Origin: Phycisphaerae bacterium
Lineage (GTDB): Bacteria > Planctomycetota > Phycisphaerae > Sedimentisphaerales > Anaerobacaceae
Assembly: GCA_012744475.1 (NCBI GenBank)
Contig: JAAYBV010000037.1
Location: 1 to 59,771 of the forward strand
DNA length: 59,771 nt
Reading direction: 5' to 3'
The translations under genes and the position numbers were made by a program. The notes under the pieces were generated by a model. The model worked only from the letters and a program-made list of their open reading frames with translations. It searched no databases and was not told where the DNA came from. Positions 1-8,789 of the stretch are shown here, in pieces (positions within the stretch are counted from its first letter, which is position 1; each line of letters begins with the position of its first letter).

Positions 1-62
1 GGGGATGGATCGCCTCGCAGAGGCCTTTCCGTACGGATGCGCCACTCCCATTCGCCATCCCC
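1..62. other. Nested inverted repeats at the window edge
   Basis: The first eight bases GGGGATGG are complementary to CCATCCCC at 55-62, and inside that span GCCTC (12-16) pairs with GAGGC (20-24) around a three-base loop. This may be the transcript end of a gene outside the window. Nothing between here and the gene at 234 looks coding; a 60-codon minus-strand ORF at 77-259 has no recognisable features. Confidence 0.25.
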
Positions 63-233
63 AAAGCTCCGTTGCACTACGCTTTGAGGCTGCCACCCAC
101 ATGCCACGATATTTTCACACACACGTGGTGGCAGCGGGATGACACGGCCAGGTGAAAGAGATATGCTGTCGGCTCGAAGAGCGGTCGAGGAGGCCGCCGG
201 CAGACAAGACAGCCTCTGCTTGGGAGTGGCGAG

Positions 234-1043
234 ATGCTGGGCGCCATCGCGGGCGACATCGCGGGATCGGCCTACGAGAGCAGGCCGACCAAACGCAAGG
301 ACATACCGCTGTTCGGGCCGCTGGCGACCTTTACCGACGACACGGTTCTGACGGTGGCGGTCGCGGATGCGCTTCTGGGCGAGTGCAACTACGAGCATGC
401 CCTGCGAACCTATACCCGCCGGCATCCCTTGCGCGGGTACGGCGGCCATTTCCTCCAATGGGCGGCGGCGTCGCGCATGCGGCCATACAATAGCTTCGGC
501 AACGGCTCGGCGATGCGCGTCAGTCCGGTGGCATATGCCTTCGATTCAGAGGATGACGTGCTGCGCGAGGCGGCCAGGACGGCCGACTGCACGCACAACC
601 ATCCCGAGGGGATCAAAGGGGCCCAGGCGACGGCATTGGCGGTGTTTCTCGCTCGCAAAAGCGAGAACAAGGAGTCGATCCGCAGGCATGTCAGCGAGCG
701 TTTCGGCTACGACCTTTCTCGAACCGTCGACGAGATTCGGCCCGGCTACGCGTTCGACGTGACCTGTCAGGGCTCGGTGCCGGAAGCGATCATCGCCTTC
801 CTGGACTCTTGCTCCTACGAGGATGCCGTACGCAACGCGATCTCGCTGGGCGGCGACAGCGACACCCAGGCCTGTATCGCCGGGGCCATCGCTGAGGCGC
901 ACTATCGCGACATCCCCGCCGAGTTCCTCCGACAGATTCGCACGCAACTGACCGAAGACCTCTGGGACACGACCCTGCGATTCTACAGGCGCTGCGGCAT
1001 CCCAGCGATCCTCGAACGCATTCAGACACTGGACTCGGCGTAG
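234..1043 (+). CDS. ADP-ribosylglycohydrolase family protein
   Basis: A 269-residue protein of the ADP-ribosylglycohydrolase (DraG/ARH) superfamily, which removes ADP-ribose from proteins or small molecules using a dinuclear metal centre. Visible family signatures are GDIAGSAYE near the N-terminus (residues 7-15), the metal-binding TDDT (34-37), GNGSAMR in the middle, and the C-terminal metal motif GGDSDT (206-211) followed by an alanine-rich helix. Length is typical for the cytosolic bacterial family. The ATG at 234 follows a GGGAG stretch. No ADP-ribosyltransferase lies nearby, so the substrate cannot be inferred from context. Family assignment is firm; whether it acts on proteins, nucleic acid or ADP-ribosyl metabolites is unknown. 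Confidence 0.88.
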   Translation: MLGAIAGDIAGSAYESRPTKRKDIPLFGPLATFTDDTVLTVAVADALLGECNYEHALRTYTRRHPLRGYGGHFLQWAAASRMRPYNSFGNGSAMRVSPVAYAFDSEDDVLREAARTADCTHNHPEGIKGAQATALAVFLARKSENKESIRRHVSERFGYDLSRTVDEIRPGYAFDVTCQGSVPEAIIAFLDSCSYEDAVRNAISLGGDSDTQACIAGAIAEAHYRDIPAEFLRQIRTQLTEDLWDTTLRFYRRCGIPAILERIQTLDSA

Positions 1044-1066
1044 CTTCCTGAGTCAGGGCTTTTCGA

Positions 1067-1095
1067 TTGATAATCCGCGCCGATCAAGGTATCAC
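1067..1095 (+). promoter_or_regulatory. Candidate sigma70 promoter for the FAD oxidoreductase operon
   Basis: TTGATA (1067-1072), a 17-base spacer, then TATCAC (1090-1095), about 65 bases before the ATG at 1160. It lies just after the stop of the glycohydrolase gene. Confidence 0.45.
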
Positions 1096-1159
1096 AGGGC
1101 CATGAGCTGGCACTTGGCCGCTCCAACCTCGATCCATTTCAGCGTAGAGGAGAGCCTTC

Positions 1160-2527
1160 ATGGACAAGCATATGAATCGACGCGAATGCCTCAGGGCGCT
1201 CGGGCTGTCAGGACTGACGGCGGGACTCGGATTGACCGGCGCGCCGGCGTCTCACGCTCAAGGCGTTGGGGAATCGAGCGGGTTCCAGAGTTCGGTCATC
1301 GACGCTCACAAGGTCCAGGACATGCGCACGGCCGCGACGATCGTCGACGGCAAGGTGATCCAGCCACAGCGAGAGTTGCCGATCCTCCACCAAACCGACG
1401 TGCTTGTGGTAGGAGGCGGCTCTGCCGGCGTCGTGGCTGCCATCGCCGCCAGGCGAGCCGGCGCCAGCGTCACGCTGGTTGAGCGTTACGGCCACTTCGG
1501 AGGGCTCTGGACCGGCGGGCTTGTCGTGCTGATCATCGGGCACATCGTCAAAGGCGGAAAGCAGGTCTGCCAAGGCATCGGCGAAGAGATGATGCGGCGG
1601 CTGGACAAGCTCGACGGCGCGATCATCGACCGGCGTCCCGGCGTCAGTCCCACCGTCGACGCCGAGGCCGCCAAATACATGATGGTCGAGATGATCGAAG
1701 AGGCAGGCGTCGACGTATTCCTTCACTGCTGGGGCGTCGACGCCATCGTCACCGAGAACACCGTGCGCGGCGTCGTCTTCGAGAGCAAATCGGGCCGGCA
1801 GGCCATCCTGGCCAAGATCGTGGTCGACGCCACCGGTGACGGTGACCTGTTCGCCGCGGCCGGGGCCGAATTCGAGCATCGTTCGCACAACGTCGGTCTC
1901 GTCTCGCGGATCGGCAACCTCGACCGGGTCGATGCCGAGAAGGCCGGGCAGGCTCCGAAACCACGGCGCCTCGGGTCGGCCACTCCTGTGCCGGGCGTCA
2001 ACTGGGTCAATCTGACCGGGCCGGAGGTGGATGGGCTCGATATCGCGACCCTGACGCAAATGGAGATGAATCACCGCAAGTTTATCTGGAACAACGTCCA
2101 GAGAACCCGCCAGACGCCCGGATACGAGAAGGTCTATCTGGTCGAGACCGCACCGCAGCTCGGTGTACGTATCACTCGCATCCTCAACGGCCTGAACCGC
2201 GTGAGGCTGTCGGACCTGAGAGAGGCGACGAAGTTCCCCGACGTGGTCGGCGTGGGCGGTTCCTCGGGAGCTACCCACGGCGAATGGCAGATTCCCTACG
2301 GGGCTCTGGTCCCCACGAAGGTGGACAACGTGTTGGCGGCCGGTCGCTGCATCAGCGTCGACATGGGCATGGCCGACCTGGTGCGTCTGGTGCCCAACTG
2401 CTTCGTCACCGGTCACGCCGCAGGCGTTGCGGCCGCGGTGGCCGTGAGGGACAATTGCCGGCCCCGCGACGTGGACATCGCGAAGGTCCAGAAGGTCCTC
2501 CGGCAGCAGGAGGCCTATCTCGGGTGA
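1160..2527 (+). CDS. FAD-dependent oxidoreductase with Tat-like signal
   Basis: A 455-residue FAD-dependent oxidoreductase of the FAD_oxidored type (PF12831-like). The N-terminus has a twin arginine (NRREC, residues 6-10), a hydrophobic stretch rich in Gly and Leu, and an Ala-Ser-His-Ala end near residue 33, which together look like a Tat signal, so the folded flavoprotein is probably exported. The dinucleotide-binding fold follows with GGGSAG (85-90) and an acidic end of strand 2 (VER, near 107-109). The C-terminal region has the AAGRC and GHAAGVAAA segments common to these enzymes. The ATG at 1160 is preceded by an AGGAG box. Its stop overlaps the start of the next gene, a membrane polyferredoxin, so the two probably form one redox unit. 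The substrate is unknown. Confidence 0.8.
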   Translation: MDKHMNRRECLRALGLSGLTAGLGLTGAPASHAQGVGESSGFQSSVIDAHKVQDMRTAATIVDGKVIQPQRELPILHQTDVLVVGGGSAGVVAAIAARRAGASVTLVERYGHFGGLWTGGLVVLIIGHIVKGGKQVCQGIGEEMMRRLDKLDGAIIDRRPGVSPTVDAEAAKYMMVEMIEEAGVDVFLHCWGVDAIVTENTVRGVVFESKSGRQAILAKIVVDATGDGDLFAAAGAEFEHRSHNVGLVSRIGNLDRVDAEKAGQAPKPRRLGSATPVPGVNWVNLTGPEVDGLDIATLTQMEMNHRKFIWNNVQRTRQTPGYEKVYLVETAPQLGVRITRILNGLNRVRLSDLREATKFPDVVGVGGSSGATHGEWQIPYGALVPTKVDNVLAAGRCISVDMGMADLVRLVPNCFVTGHAAGVAAAVAVRDNCRPRDVDIAKVQKVLRQQEAYLG

Positions 2528-3765
2528 ACAACCCCTTAGAGCCCAACAGCGAGTCGGGTAGAACAGAGGCCGCAAGACGCCGCCGCATCCGATGGCTCGT
2601 CCGCGTTTCGTCCCTGGTTGTCGCTATCGTCCTGCTCCTGGCGGCCAGGCAGACGCGATGGCCGGTGCTGGTCCCAGCGTTGAGTCCCTTTGTCGCTGCG
2701 GGCTCGATCCTGGCGACGCGGGCGTTTGCTGTCACGGCGTGTCTGGGATTGGCGGTGGGCTTGATCGCGATGCTGCGGCCGCGCTGCTTCTGCCGATGGG
2801 TTTGTCCCCTGGGCCTGTGCGCCGATGGCATGAGCTACGTGGGCCGGCGCTGCGGCCGAAAGCCTGCAAAGCTACCCTCGATCGGCCGATGGATCGTGTT
2901 GCTGACCCTGGCGAGCGCCTGTCTGGGCTATCCTCTGCTGCTGTGCTTGGACCCGCTGACGATGTTCTCCGGGGCATTTGGGATCGCAGAATCGCGGACA
3001 GGCTGGCTGACAGCCCTGCCCCTGTTGCTGGTTCTGACGACGAGTTTCGTATGGCCGCACATCTGGTGCAGCCGAATCTGCCCCTTAGGGGCATTTCAGG
3101 ACATGCTCGCCTATCCGCTGCGACGCGCCCGCCAGGCCAGGAATCAAGCCGGCGGCAATCGCTCATCGTCGCGATGGAATCCACCGCTGGCCAGACGGAC
3201 GGTCCTTGGCGTGGCCGCCGGCGCCGCTCTGGCCGGAATTGCCCGGTCCAGCCAAGGCTCCACGCCACGGCCACTTCGTCCGCCCGGCGCGATCGACGAG
3301 CCGGAGTTTCTCGGCGTCTGCGTTCGCTGCGGCAACTGCGCCCGGGCATGCCCTACCCACATCATTGAGCCGTCTCTCGGCCGTCACGGACCGGCAGGTC
3401 TTCTGACGCCCATCCTCCACTTCGAAGAGAGTTACTGCCTGGTCGATTGCACAAAATGCACGCAGGTGTGCCCCAGCGGCGCGCTGGTGCGGCTGTCTCC
3501 CGATGGCAAAGCCAGCAGACCGATCGGGCTGCCACAGGTGGACATGAGTGTGTGCCTGCTGGCAGAGAGCCGCGAGTGCACGGAATGCGGCAGGTGGTGT
3601 CCGCACGCCGCGATTCGCTATGTGTGGTCCGAAACCGAATACACTCTGACCCCGGAAATCGACGCTCAGAAATGCACAGGTTGCGGCGCATGCGAGGCGG
3701 CTTGTCCCACGAAGCCAAACAAAGCCATTGTCGTTGTGGCCTTCGAGAACGCGGCCAGCGGATAA
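2524..3765 (+). CDS. Membrane polyferredoxin, NapH-NapG-like fusion
   Basis: A 413-residue iron-sulfur protein starting at GTG 2524, whose GTGA overlaps the preceding stop, so translation is probably coupled. The first half resembles NapH/MauN/FixG: about four membrane segments (roughly 26-42, 52-84, 122-142, 162-180) with two cysteine motifs, CFCRWVCPLG (88-97) and CSRICPLG (182-189). A second twin-arginine-like stretch, ARRTVLGV followed by a hydrophobic run (223-240), sits between the halves. The C-terminal half is ferredoxin-like: CVRCGNCARACP (266-277), CLVDCTKCTQVCP, CTECGRWCP and CTGCGACEAACP (384-395), room for about four 4Fe-4S clusters. It looks like fused NapH and NapG. It probably moves electrons between the membrane quinone pool and the exported FAD partner; direction is unknown. 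Confidence 0.8.
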   Translation: MNNPLEPNSESGRTEAARRRRIRWLVRVSSLVVAIVLLLAARQTRWPVLVPALSPFVAAGSILATRAFAVTACLGLAVGLIAMLRPRCFCRWVCPLGLCADGMSYVGRRCGRKPAKLPSIGRWIVLLTLASACLGYPLLLCLDPLTMFSGAFGIAESRTGWLTALPLLLVLTTSFVWPHIWCSRICPLGAFQDMLAYPLRRARQARNQAGGNRSSSRWNPPLARRTVLGVAAGAALAGIARSSQGSTPRPLRPPGAIDEPEFLGVCVRCGNCARACPTHIIEPSLGRHGPAGLLTPILHFEESYCLVDCTKCTQVCPSGALVRLSPDGKASRPIGLPQVDMSVCLLAESRECTECGRWCPHAAIRYVWSETEYTLTPEIDAQKCTGCGACEAACPTKPNKAIVVVAFENAASG

Positions 3766-3781
3766 GCTTCCGCCATTGACG

Positions 3782-6007
3782 TTACTTGTGCCTTTTCTTC
3801 TTCGCCTGGAGCTTTCGGGTGGGCTTGCGGGCATTGCGGCGAGACTTGCGGTCCGATCCGCCCCGTGACTTGCCTCGGCCCTCGCCCAGAGGGCTGACGG
3901 GCGCAAGGCTCAACTGGCGTCCGGGAACGTTGACCGAGACGATGCGGACGTGCATGGGCTGGCCCAGATGGACCTCATGGCCGCTGCGCTCGCCGACGAC
4001 GCACTGAGCGGCCTTGTTCAGCAGCCACTTGTCAGGCCCGAGGTCTTCGAACTTGATGAGACCCTCGATTCCGAATTTCCGCGACTGAACGAACAGGCCA
4101 AACCCGGCCAGTCCCGTCACGACACAATCCAGCTCTTCCCCGATTCGCTTGCTGAGCATTTGCAAGGTCAGCACGGCAACCAGGTCGCGCTCGGCGTCTT
4201 CGGCCCGCTGCTCGGTAAAGGTGATGTGCTTGCCCACCGCCGCAAGGTCCTGACCGGCAGCCACCTGCTTGGCGATGTCAATCCGATCCTGGAGGTGGAA
4301 CTGCAACTGGCGATGCACCAGCAGGTCCGCATAGCGGCGGATCGGGCTGGTGAAATGGCAGTAGTGCGTCGATGCCAACGCGTAGTGACCGATGTGCAGC
4401 GGCGCGTACTGGGCCTTCTCAAAACTCCTGAGCACGATCAAGTTGACCGCCAGCGCGCGTTCGGCGTCCTTGACGGAATCCAGCAGGTCCTGGATCGCCC
4501 TGCGGTCCGGATTGCGGGGCATCGGGAACCCCATCGTTCGCAGCAGTTTGGAGAGATTCCTGATGCTCAGCGCATCGGGCTCCGGGTGGATGCGGCGCAT
4601 GAACGGCACATCCAGGCGGTCGAGCAGTGACGCGACGGCGTCGTTGGCCTCGACCATGAACATCTCGATGATCGTGTGCGGATAGCTGTTGTCGGCGGGA
4701 TGGGCGTCCACGACCTGGCCCGACTCGTCAAAGTCCAGCTCGGGCTCGGGCAGGTCGAGATGAAGCATGCCATTGTCCGCCCGGCGTTTCTCGATCCACC
4801 GGGCGAGCGCCTCCATTGTGCCGAGCAACTTGATGACCTCGGGCTTGGCGCCTTTGGTGTGGCCCTTGAGAATCCGGTCGGCCAGTTCGTAGGTCAGCCG
4901 GGCCTTGGAACGGATGATACTGTTGGCGAAGCGGCGATGCAGAATCTTCCCTGCGTCATCGTACGTAATGTAGACGCTCTTGGCGAATCGCGGCTGGTCC
5001 GGCTGGAGGCTGCAAATACCGTTGCTGAGGACTTCCGGCAGCATGGGAATCGTCTTGCCCGGCAGGTAGACGCTGTTGCCTCGAAGGCGGGCCTCCTCAT
5101 CCAGCGGCGAGCCGGCCGGGATAAAGTGGCTGACGTCGGCGATGTGCACGCCGAGCACCCAGTTGCCGTCGGCGTCGCTGTCCAGGCTGATCGCGTCGTC
5201 GAAGTCCTTGGCATCCGGCGGATCGATCGTGACGATCATCTTGTCGCTGATGTCCTCTCGCTCGGCGCCCGGTTCGGCGCCGAAGGCCGCGGCGGCGCTG
5301 CGCGCCTGTTCCAGGCACTCCTCATCGAATGCTCCCGGCAGATGGAACTGCCGCAGAACCGCTTGGATTTCCGTCTCGTACCGCCCGGCGCGGCCGAGCA
5401 CCTCGACGATCACACCCCGCGCCAAGTATTGCTCATTCGGATACGACAGGATCTCGACGACAACCTTGTCTTTCTCCTTGGCGTTCTTGGCCGCGACGTC
5501 TTCGACGACAATAGGCTCGATAAACCTGCTCCCATCCGGCTGAACGATCCACGCCTCCGGATGCCTGGTCAGGGTCCCGACGAACTGATTGTCGGCGCGT
5601 TCGAGCACCTCGATGATCTCACCCGTATACCGGGTCTCGCGTCCCCGCACGCCTTTGCGCGTCGCCTTGGCAAGGACGGTGTCGCCGGTCATGGCGTCGC
5701 CTGTGCTGTCGGGGGGGATGAACAGATCGCCGTGCGCGTTCGCTTCGAGCGGCACGACGAAGCCGAAACCTTTGGCGTTCTTGCGGAAGGTGCCGACAAT
5801 CTGGCCGGCCATGCTGGGCAGTGTCACAAGGTTGCCGCCTCCGATGACCACGTGCCCGGCGCGGCGCAGCTCTTCGAAGGCCGCCTTGAATTCCGAATAG
5901 GCGTCCGACTCCACGCCCAGCGCTTTGGCCAACTGCGCCACCTTCACAGGGGTGTAATCGGCATGCTGGAGCAGCTTGACAATCCGGTCTCGATACACGT
6001 TCGGCAT
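3782..6007 (-). CDS. rnr: Ribonuclease R
   Basis: An RNase II/RNase R family 3'-to-5' exoribonuclease of 741 residues that degrades structured RNA and works in rRNA and mRNA turnover. Visible features are an N-terminal winged-helix-like segment, cold-shock/OB domains, the RNB catalytic core with IDPPDAKDFDDAISLD (the aspartates bind catalytic metal), the HYALASTHYCHFTSPIRRYADL segment region, a C-terminal S1 domain (GFGLFVQS), and a lysine/arginine-rich tail typical of RNase R. A longer reading frame begins at a GTG at 6031, but that codon lies inside a strong hairpin, so the ATG at 6007 with GGAGTGG upstream is preferred. It follows rpsT on the same strand. Confidence 0.93.
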   Translation of the reverse strand: MPNVYRDRIVKLLQHADYTPVKVAQLAKALGVESDAYSEFKAAFEELRRAGHVVIGGGNLVTLPSMAGQIVGTFRKNAKGFGFVVPLEANAHGDLFIPPDSTGDAMTGDTVLAKATRKGVRGRETRYTGEIIEVLERADNQFVGTLTRHPEAWIVQPDGSRFIEPIVVEDVAAKNAKEKDKVVVEILSYPNEQYLARGVIVEVLGRAGRYETEIQAVLRQFHLPGAFDEECLEQARSAAAAFGAEPGAEREDISDKMIVTIDPPDAKDFDDAISLDSDADGNWVLGVHIADVSHFIPAGSPLDEEARLRGNSVYLPGKTIPMLPEVLSNGICSLQPDQPRFAKSVYITYDDAGKILHRRFANSIIRSKARLTYELADRILKGHTKGAKPEVIKLLGTMEALARWIEKRRADNGMLHLDLPEPELDFDESGQVVDAHPADNSYPHTIIEMFMVEANDAVASLLDRLDVPFMRRIHPEPDALSIRNLSKLLRTMGFPMPRNPDRRAIQDLLDSVKDAERALAVNLIVLRSFEKAQYAPLHIGHYALASTHYCHFTSPIRRYADLLVHRQLQFHLQDRIDIAKQVAAGQDLAAVGKHITFTEQRAEDAERDLVAVLTLQMLSKRIGEELDCVVTGLAGFGLFVQSRKFGIEGLIKFEDLGPDKWLLNKAAQCVVGERSGHEVHLGQPMHVRIVSVNVPGRQLSLAPVSPLGEGRGKSRGGSDRKSRRNARKPTRKLQAKKKRHK

Positions 6008-6025
6008 AGGCCACTCCAATGAAAG

Positions 6026-6061
6026 CAGCACCCAACCGACTGTGTCATCGATTGGGTGCTG
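6026..6061 (-). terminator. Hairpin between rpsT and rnr
   Basis: A perfect 10-base-pair stem (6026-6035 with 6052-6061, core AGCACCCAA/TTGGGTGCT) and a 16-base loop. It follows the rpsT stop and precedes rnr. On the minus strand it is followed by GCTTTCATTGG, only weakly T-rich, so it may attenuate transcription or set an mRNA end instead of acting as a full terminator. Confidence 0.55.
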
Positions 6062-6131
6062 GCGTTTTCCTGCCGCGCCATTCTATTCGCAGGCCACCTG
6101 GCCAGCCGTCGGGCCGGCCGCAACGCTCCGG

Positions 6132-6413
6132 CTAACTGGTCTGCTGTTTAGCTTTCAGCGCGTTGAGCCTCTTGGCCAGCCGGGATTTCTTTCTCGCAGC
6201 GGTCTTCTTGTGCATCGTGCTGGTGGAGGCCACCTTGTCGAGCTTCTTGACCGTCGCCCGGAATTCCGCTGTCGCCTGTTCGACGTTGCCCTCGCTCAAA
6301 GCGGTTTCGAGACGCTTGACCTGCGTCTTGACCTGGCTCCTGCGAGCCCGGTTGATCGTTCGTTTCTTGGTGTTCTGCCTGACTCTCTTCTTCGCTGATA
6401 ACGAATGTGCCAC
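6132..6413 (-). CDS. rpsT: 30S ribosomal protein S20
   Basis: A 93-residue basic, helical protein matching bacterial S20, which binds 16S rRNA in the body of the small subunit early in assembly. It begins MAHSLSAKKRVRQ and has the conserved HKKTAARKKSRLAKRLN segment near the C-terminus. The start is a GTG at 6413, six bases after a clear AGGAG. It lies 39 bases after the TPR gene and before rnr, all on the minus strand. S20 often starts with a non-ATG codon, linked to autoregulation in Escherichia coli; whether that applies here is unknown. Confidence 0.95.
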   Translation of the reverse strand: MAHSLSAKKRVRQNTKKRTINRARRSQVKTQVKRLETALSEGNVEQATAEFRATVKKLDKVASTSTMHKKTAARKKSRLAKRLNALKAKQQTS

Positions 6414-6452
6414 GTTGTTCTCCTGGTCGTTCCCAAAACGCTACTGCAAAAC

Positions 6453-8603
6453 TCACTGAGAGGTTGGTTCCCTGAATCCGGCATCGCCGCCCGGGCCGTC
6501 GGGCCCGGTCGATTTCAGCTCGGCCCGAAGCCGATCCACCCGCTCGCTGACATCCTTGTACCCGAAATCGAGCTGGGCGATCCTCCGATACAACTCCAGC
6601 GCCCGGTCCCGGTCACCCTGCGACTCGTGCGCCAGGGCAAGATTATACCGCAATTCTTTGGCGATTGCATCATCTTTTATTTCGTAGGAATCGATGGCGC
6701 GGGAAAAAACATCGATGGCGTCGGCGTACCAGCCCTTCATGAAGAAGCAGTAGCCGATCTTGTCCATGGCGGAGATCCGGCGGCGCGGGTCCTTCTGGGC
6801 GTCCTGGAACAGCGGAATGGCCTCATTGTAGTTCTCGTTCCGCATCAGCCGCAGCCCGTATTCGTATTTGGCGGACAGGTCTGTGGGGTAGTGCTCCACG
6901 CAAAGCCGGTAATGCTCCAGCTCCGTGCGGGCGAGGACCTCGGTCAGTTCCCTGACGCCGGCCTGGGCCGCAGCATCGGACGGTTCGGCCTTTAGCCGCT
7001 TCTTGGCGGCCCGGAGCCTGCGCCGGCCCTGGCGGATGCGGAGGAGGCCCGCCCGCTCGGCAAACCGAAAGTCCTTATGGCTCTCGGCCGCGTCGCTGAG
7101 CAACTGGATCGCCTCGTCTTCGGCGTCATCCTGCTCCAAATCCGCCAAGGCATCGGCCAGATTGAAGGCATTCTGGGCCACGTCCGGGTCCTTGGCGTAG
7201 GCCCGCCGGGCCTCCTCGACGGCGCTGAGCCGGTAGTCCTCTGTCTTGATCATCCGGTCCTGGGCGTACAGTCTGGCCTGTGTCTCGCGGTCCCGGATCG
7301 ACTGGCGGAAGTCGCCCTCGACGCCGTACTTGCCTTTGGACATCGTCAATTCGGCCGAGAGGTTCTTGAACTCGTCGGCCAGCTCCTTGTCGTCGGGCTT
7401 CATCCGCACGGCCCGCTGACAGGCCGCCACCGCCTTGTCGTACTGCCCCATCGCCTTGTAGCAGTCCTTCAAAAGGACATAGGTTTGCAGGGAGGGTTTC
7501 TCAATGGCGTTGTTGGTCTGGAAGATCAGATTGGCAATCCAGTGCGCCGTGCGGTGGTATCCGCCGTCGACCGCCGCCTTGAGCATGGCTTCGGCATAGG
7601 GGGTGTGGTCGGGGTCCTTCGCGAAGAGATACTCGGCGTTGAGCATCTGTTCGAGCGGAGTCCTGCCGCGCAGATGCTTGACCCGCTCGACCATGGAAGG
7701 CTTCTTGCCGCCCCGCCCTCGCCGCTGAAGCCCCAGCTCGCACAGGGGCAGGTGTCCCTCTTCGAGCGCGTCGGGAGCTCGCTGAAGGCCTTCGAGGTAC
7801 ATCTCGATCGCGTAGTCGTAGTTCTTGCTCTCCGCGGCACTGCGCGCCTTCTCAAAGAACGCCCTGGCGGCGGCCAGGTCACCCTGGTCCGACGGGGCGG
7901 CCGGGACAGACTCCTCCTGTTCTGCTCCCGCCGGATCCTGAGCCTGAGGCGGGCGCGCCGCATTGACGCGAGTCCGCTGGGGTCGCGCCTTGGCGGCGCC
8001 TGAGACGGCGACGGGCGTTCCGGTACCGGCGCGTCTGGCAGCCCCAAGCTTGCCGGCCAGGCGTTTGAGGTCTTCCGCCAGCATGAGATCGTCAGGCTTG
8101 AGCCGTGCGGCACGCTGGCAGGCGGCCACGGCGCGCTCGATCTGCCCGATCGCCTCGTAGGAATCCTTCAGCAGGATGTAGACAGCCGCCGAGGGTCTGC
8201 GGGCATTGTTGTTGGCCAGGAACATCAGGTCCGCCATCCACTTGACCGTTTCGGTGTATCGACCCGCAACGGCGGCGCGTAGCACCGCTTCTCCGTAGGC
8301 CAGATGCTGAGGGTCCTTGGCGAGAAGGTACTCGGCGTTGAGCATCTTCTCCAGCGGCGTGTCACCCTCGGAGAGCTTCTGCTCGACCTCCTCGGCCGAT
8401 GGCCTGGCCCCGCCCCGCTCGTCGCGCCGCAGGGCCAGGACACGAAGATCTATGTGGCCGCCCTCGACCGTGTCGGGACTGTGTCGCAATCCCGCCAGAT
8501 ACGCATCGATGGCCCGGTCGAAATCGCCCGCCTCAAAAGCCTGGCGAGCTCGTTCGAAGTGGGCCTCGGCCTGCGCTTGTGCTTGAGCATCCGGTTCGGG
8601 CAT
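6453..8603 (-). CDS. Tetratricopeptide repeat protein with internal duplication
   Basis: A 716-residue TPR-type scaffold protein with no catalytic motif, signal peptide or membrane segment. About 178 residues occur twice: residues 13-190 and 246-422 align at an offset of about 233 and share MLNAEYL, AKDP, LLKD, AVAACQRA and KPDD. An alanine/proline/glutamine-rich linker (about 191-245) separates them. The C-terminal part (about 430-700) carries more TPR units ending in a conserved-looking GYCFFMKGWYADAIDVFSRA region. It is the first gene of a minus-strand run leading to rpsT and rnr, hinting at a link to ribosome or RNA metabolism, though simple adjacency is possible. The ATG at 8603 has only a distant GAGGTG upstream. 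No function can be named. Confidence 0.82.
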   Translation of the reverse strand: MPEPDAQAQAQAEAHFERARQAFEAGDFDRAIDAYLAGLRHSPDTVEGGHIDLRVLALRRDERGGARPSAEEVEQKLSEGDTPLEKMLNAEYLLAKDPQHLAYGEAVLRAAVAGRYTETVKWMADLMFLANNNARRPSAAVYILLKDSYEAIGQIERAVAACQRAARLKPDDLMLAEDLKRLAGKLGAARRAGTGTPVAVSGAAKARPQRTRVNAARPPQAQDPAGAEQEESVPAAPSDQGDLAAARAFFEKARSAAESKNYDYAIEMYLEGLQRAPDALEEGHLPLCELGLQRRGRGGKKPSMVERVKHLRGRTPLEQMLNAEYLFAKDPDHTPYAEAMLKAAVDGGYHRTAHWIANLIFQTNNAIEKPSLQTYVLLKDCYKAMGQYDKAVAACQRAVRMKPDDKELADEFKNLSAELTMSKGKYGVEGDFRQSIRDRETQARLYAQDRMIKTEDYRLSAVEEARRAYAKDPDVAQNAFNLADALADLEQDDAEDEAIQLLSDAAESHKDFRFAERAGLLRIRQGRRRLRAAKKRLKAEPSDAAAQAGVRELTEVLARTELEHYRLCVEHYPTDLSAKYEYGLRLMRNENYNEAIPLFQDAQKDPRRRISAMDKIGYCFFMKGWYADAIDVFSRAIDSYEIKDDAIAKELRYNLALAHESQGDRDRALELYRRIAQLDFGYKDVSERVDRLRAELKSTGPDGPGGDAGFREPTSQ

Positions 8604-8646
8604 AGCGGCAAGTGGATTATCACCTCACATGGTATACAACTAACCA

Positions 8647-8674
8647 ACTGTAGTATTCGACCTGATTTTGTCAA
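8647..8674 (-). promoter_or_regulatory. Promoter for the TPR gene
   Basis: On the minus strand TTGACA (8674-8669), a 16-base spacer and TACAGT (8652-8647), giving a leader of about 35-40 bases before the ATG at 8603. It is back to back with the glyA promoter. Confidence 0.5.
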
Positions 8675-8685
8675 CGAATAAATGC

Positions 8686-8714
8686 TTGCGTCTGCCATAC
8701 CCCCGCGTTATAAG
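8686..8714 (+). promoter_or_regulatory. Promoter for glyA
   Basis: TTGCGT (8686-8691), a 17-base spacer and TATAAG (8709-8714), about 75 bases upstream of the glyA ATG. The -35 box is only half-consensus. No riboswitch structure was recognised in the leader. Confidence 0.5.
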
Positions 8715-8789
8715 AATTCGTTCGCCGGTTATCTGACCTTGCGGGGTTGCAGCCGCCACGATGGACACGTCATTTAGGAAGAAGCAGGT

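Noticed and set aside
77-259. 60-codon minus-strand frame at the window start
   Set aside because: It overlaps the glycohydrolase start and shows no signal or domain.
1208-2575. A 455-codon minus-strand frame
   Set aside because: It is antisense to the FAD oxidoreductase gene, which has clear flavin motifs and a ribosome site. The antisense product shows no family.
6008-6031. GTG start for RNase R
   Set aside because: The codon lies in the stem of a 10-base-pair hairpin and lacks a ribosome site; the ATG at 6007 is better.
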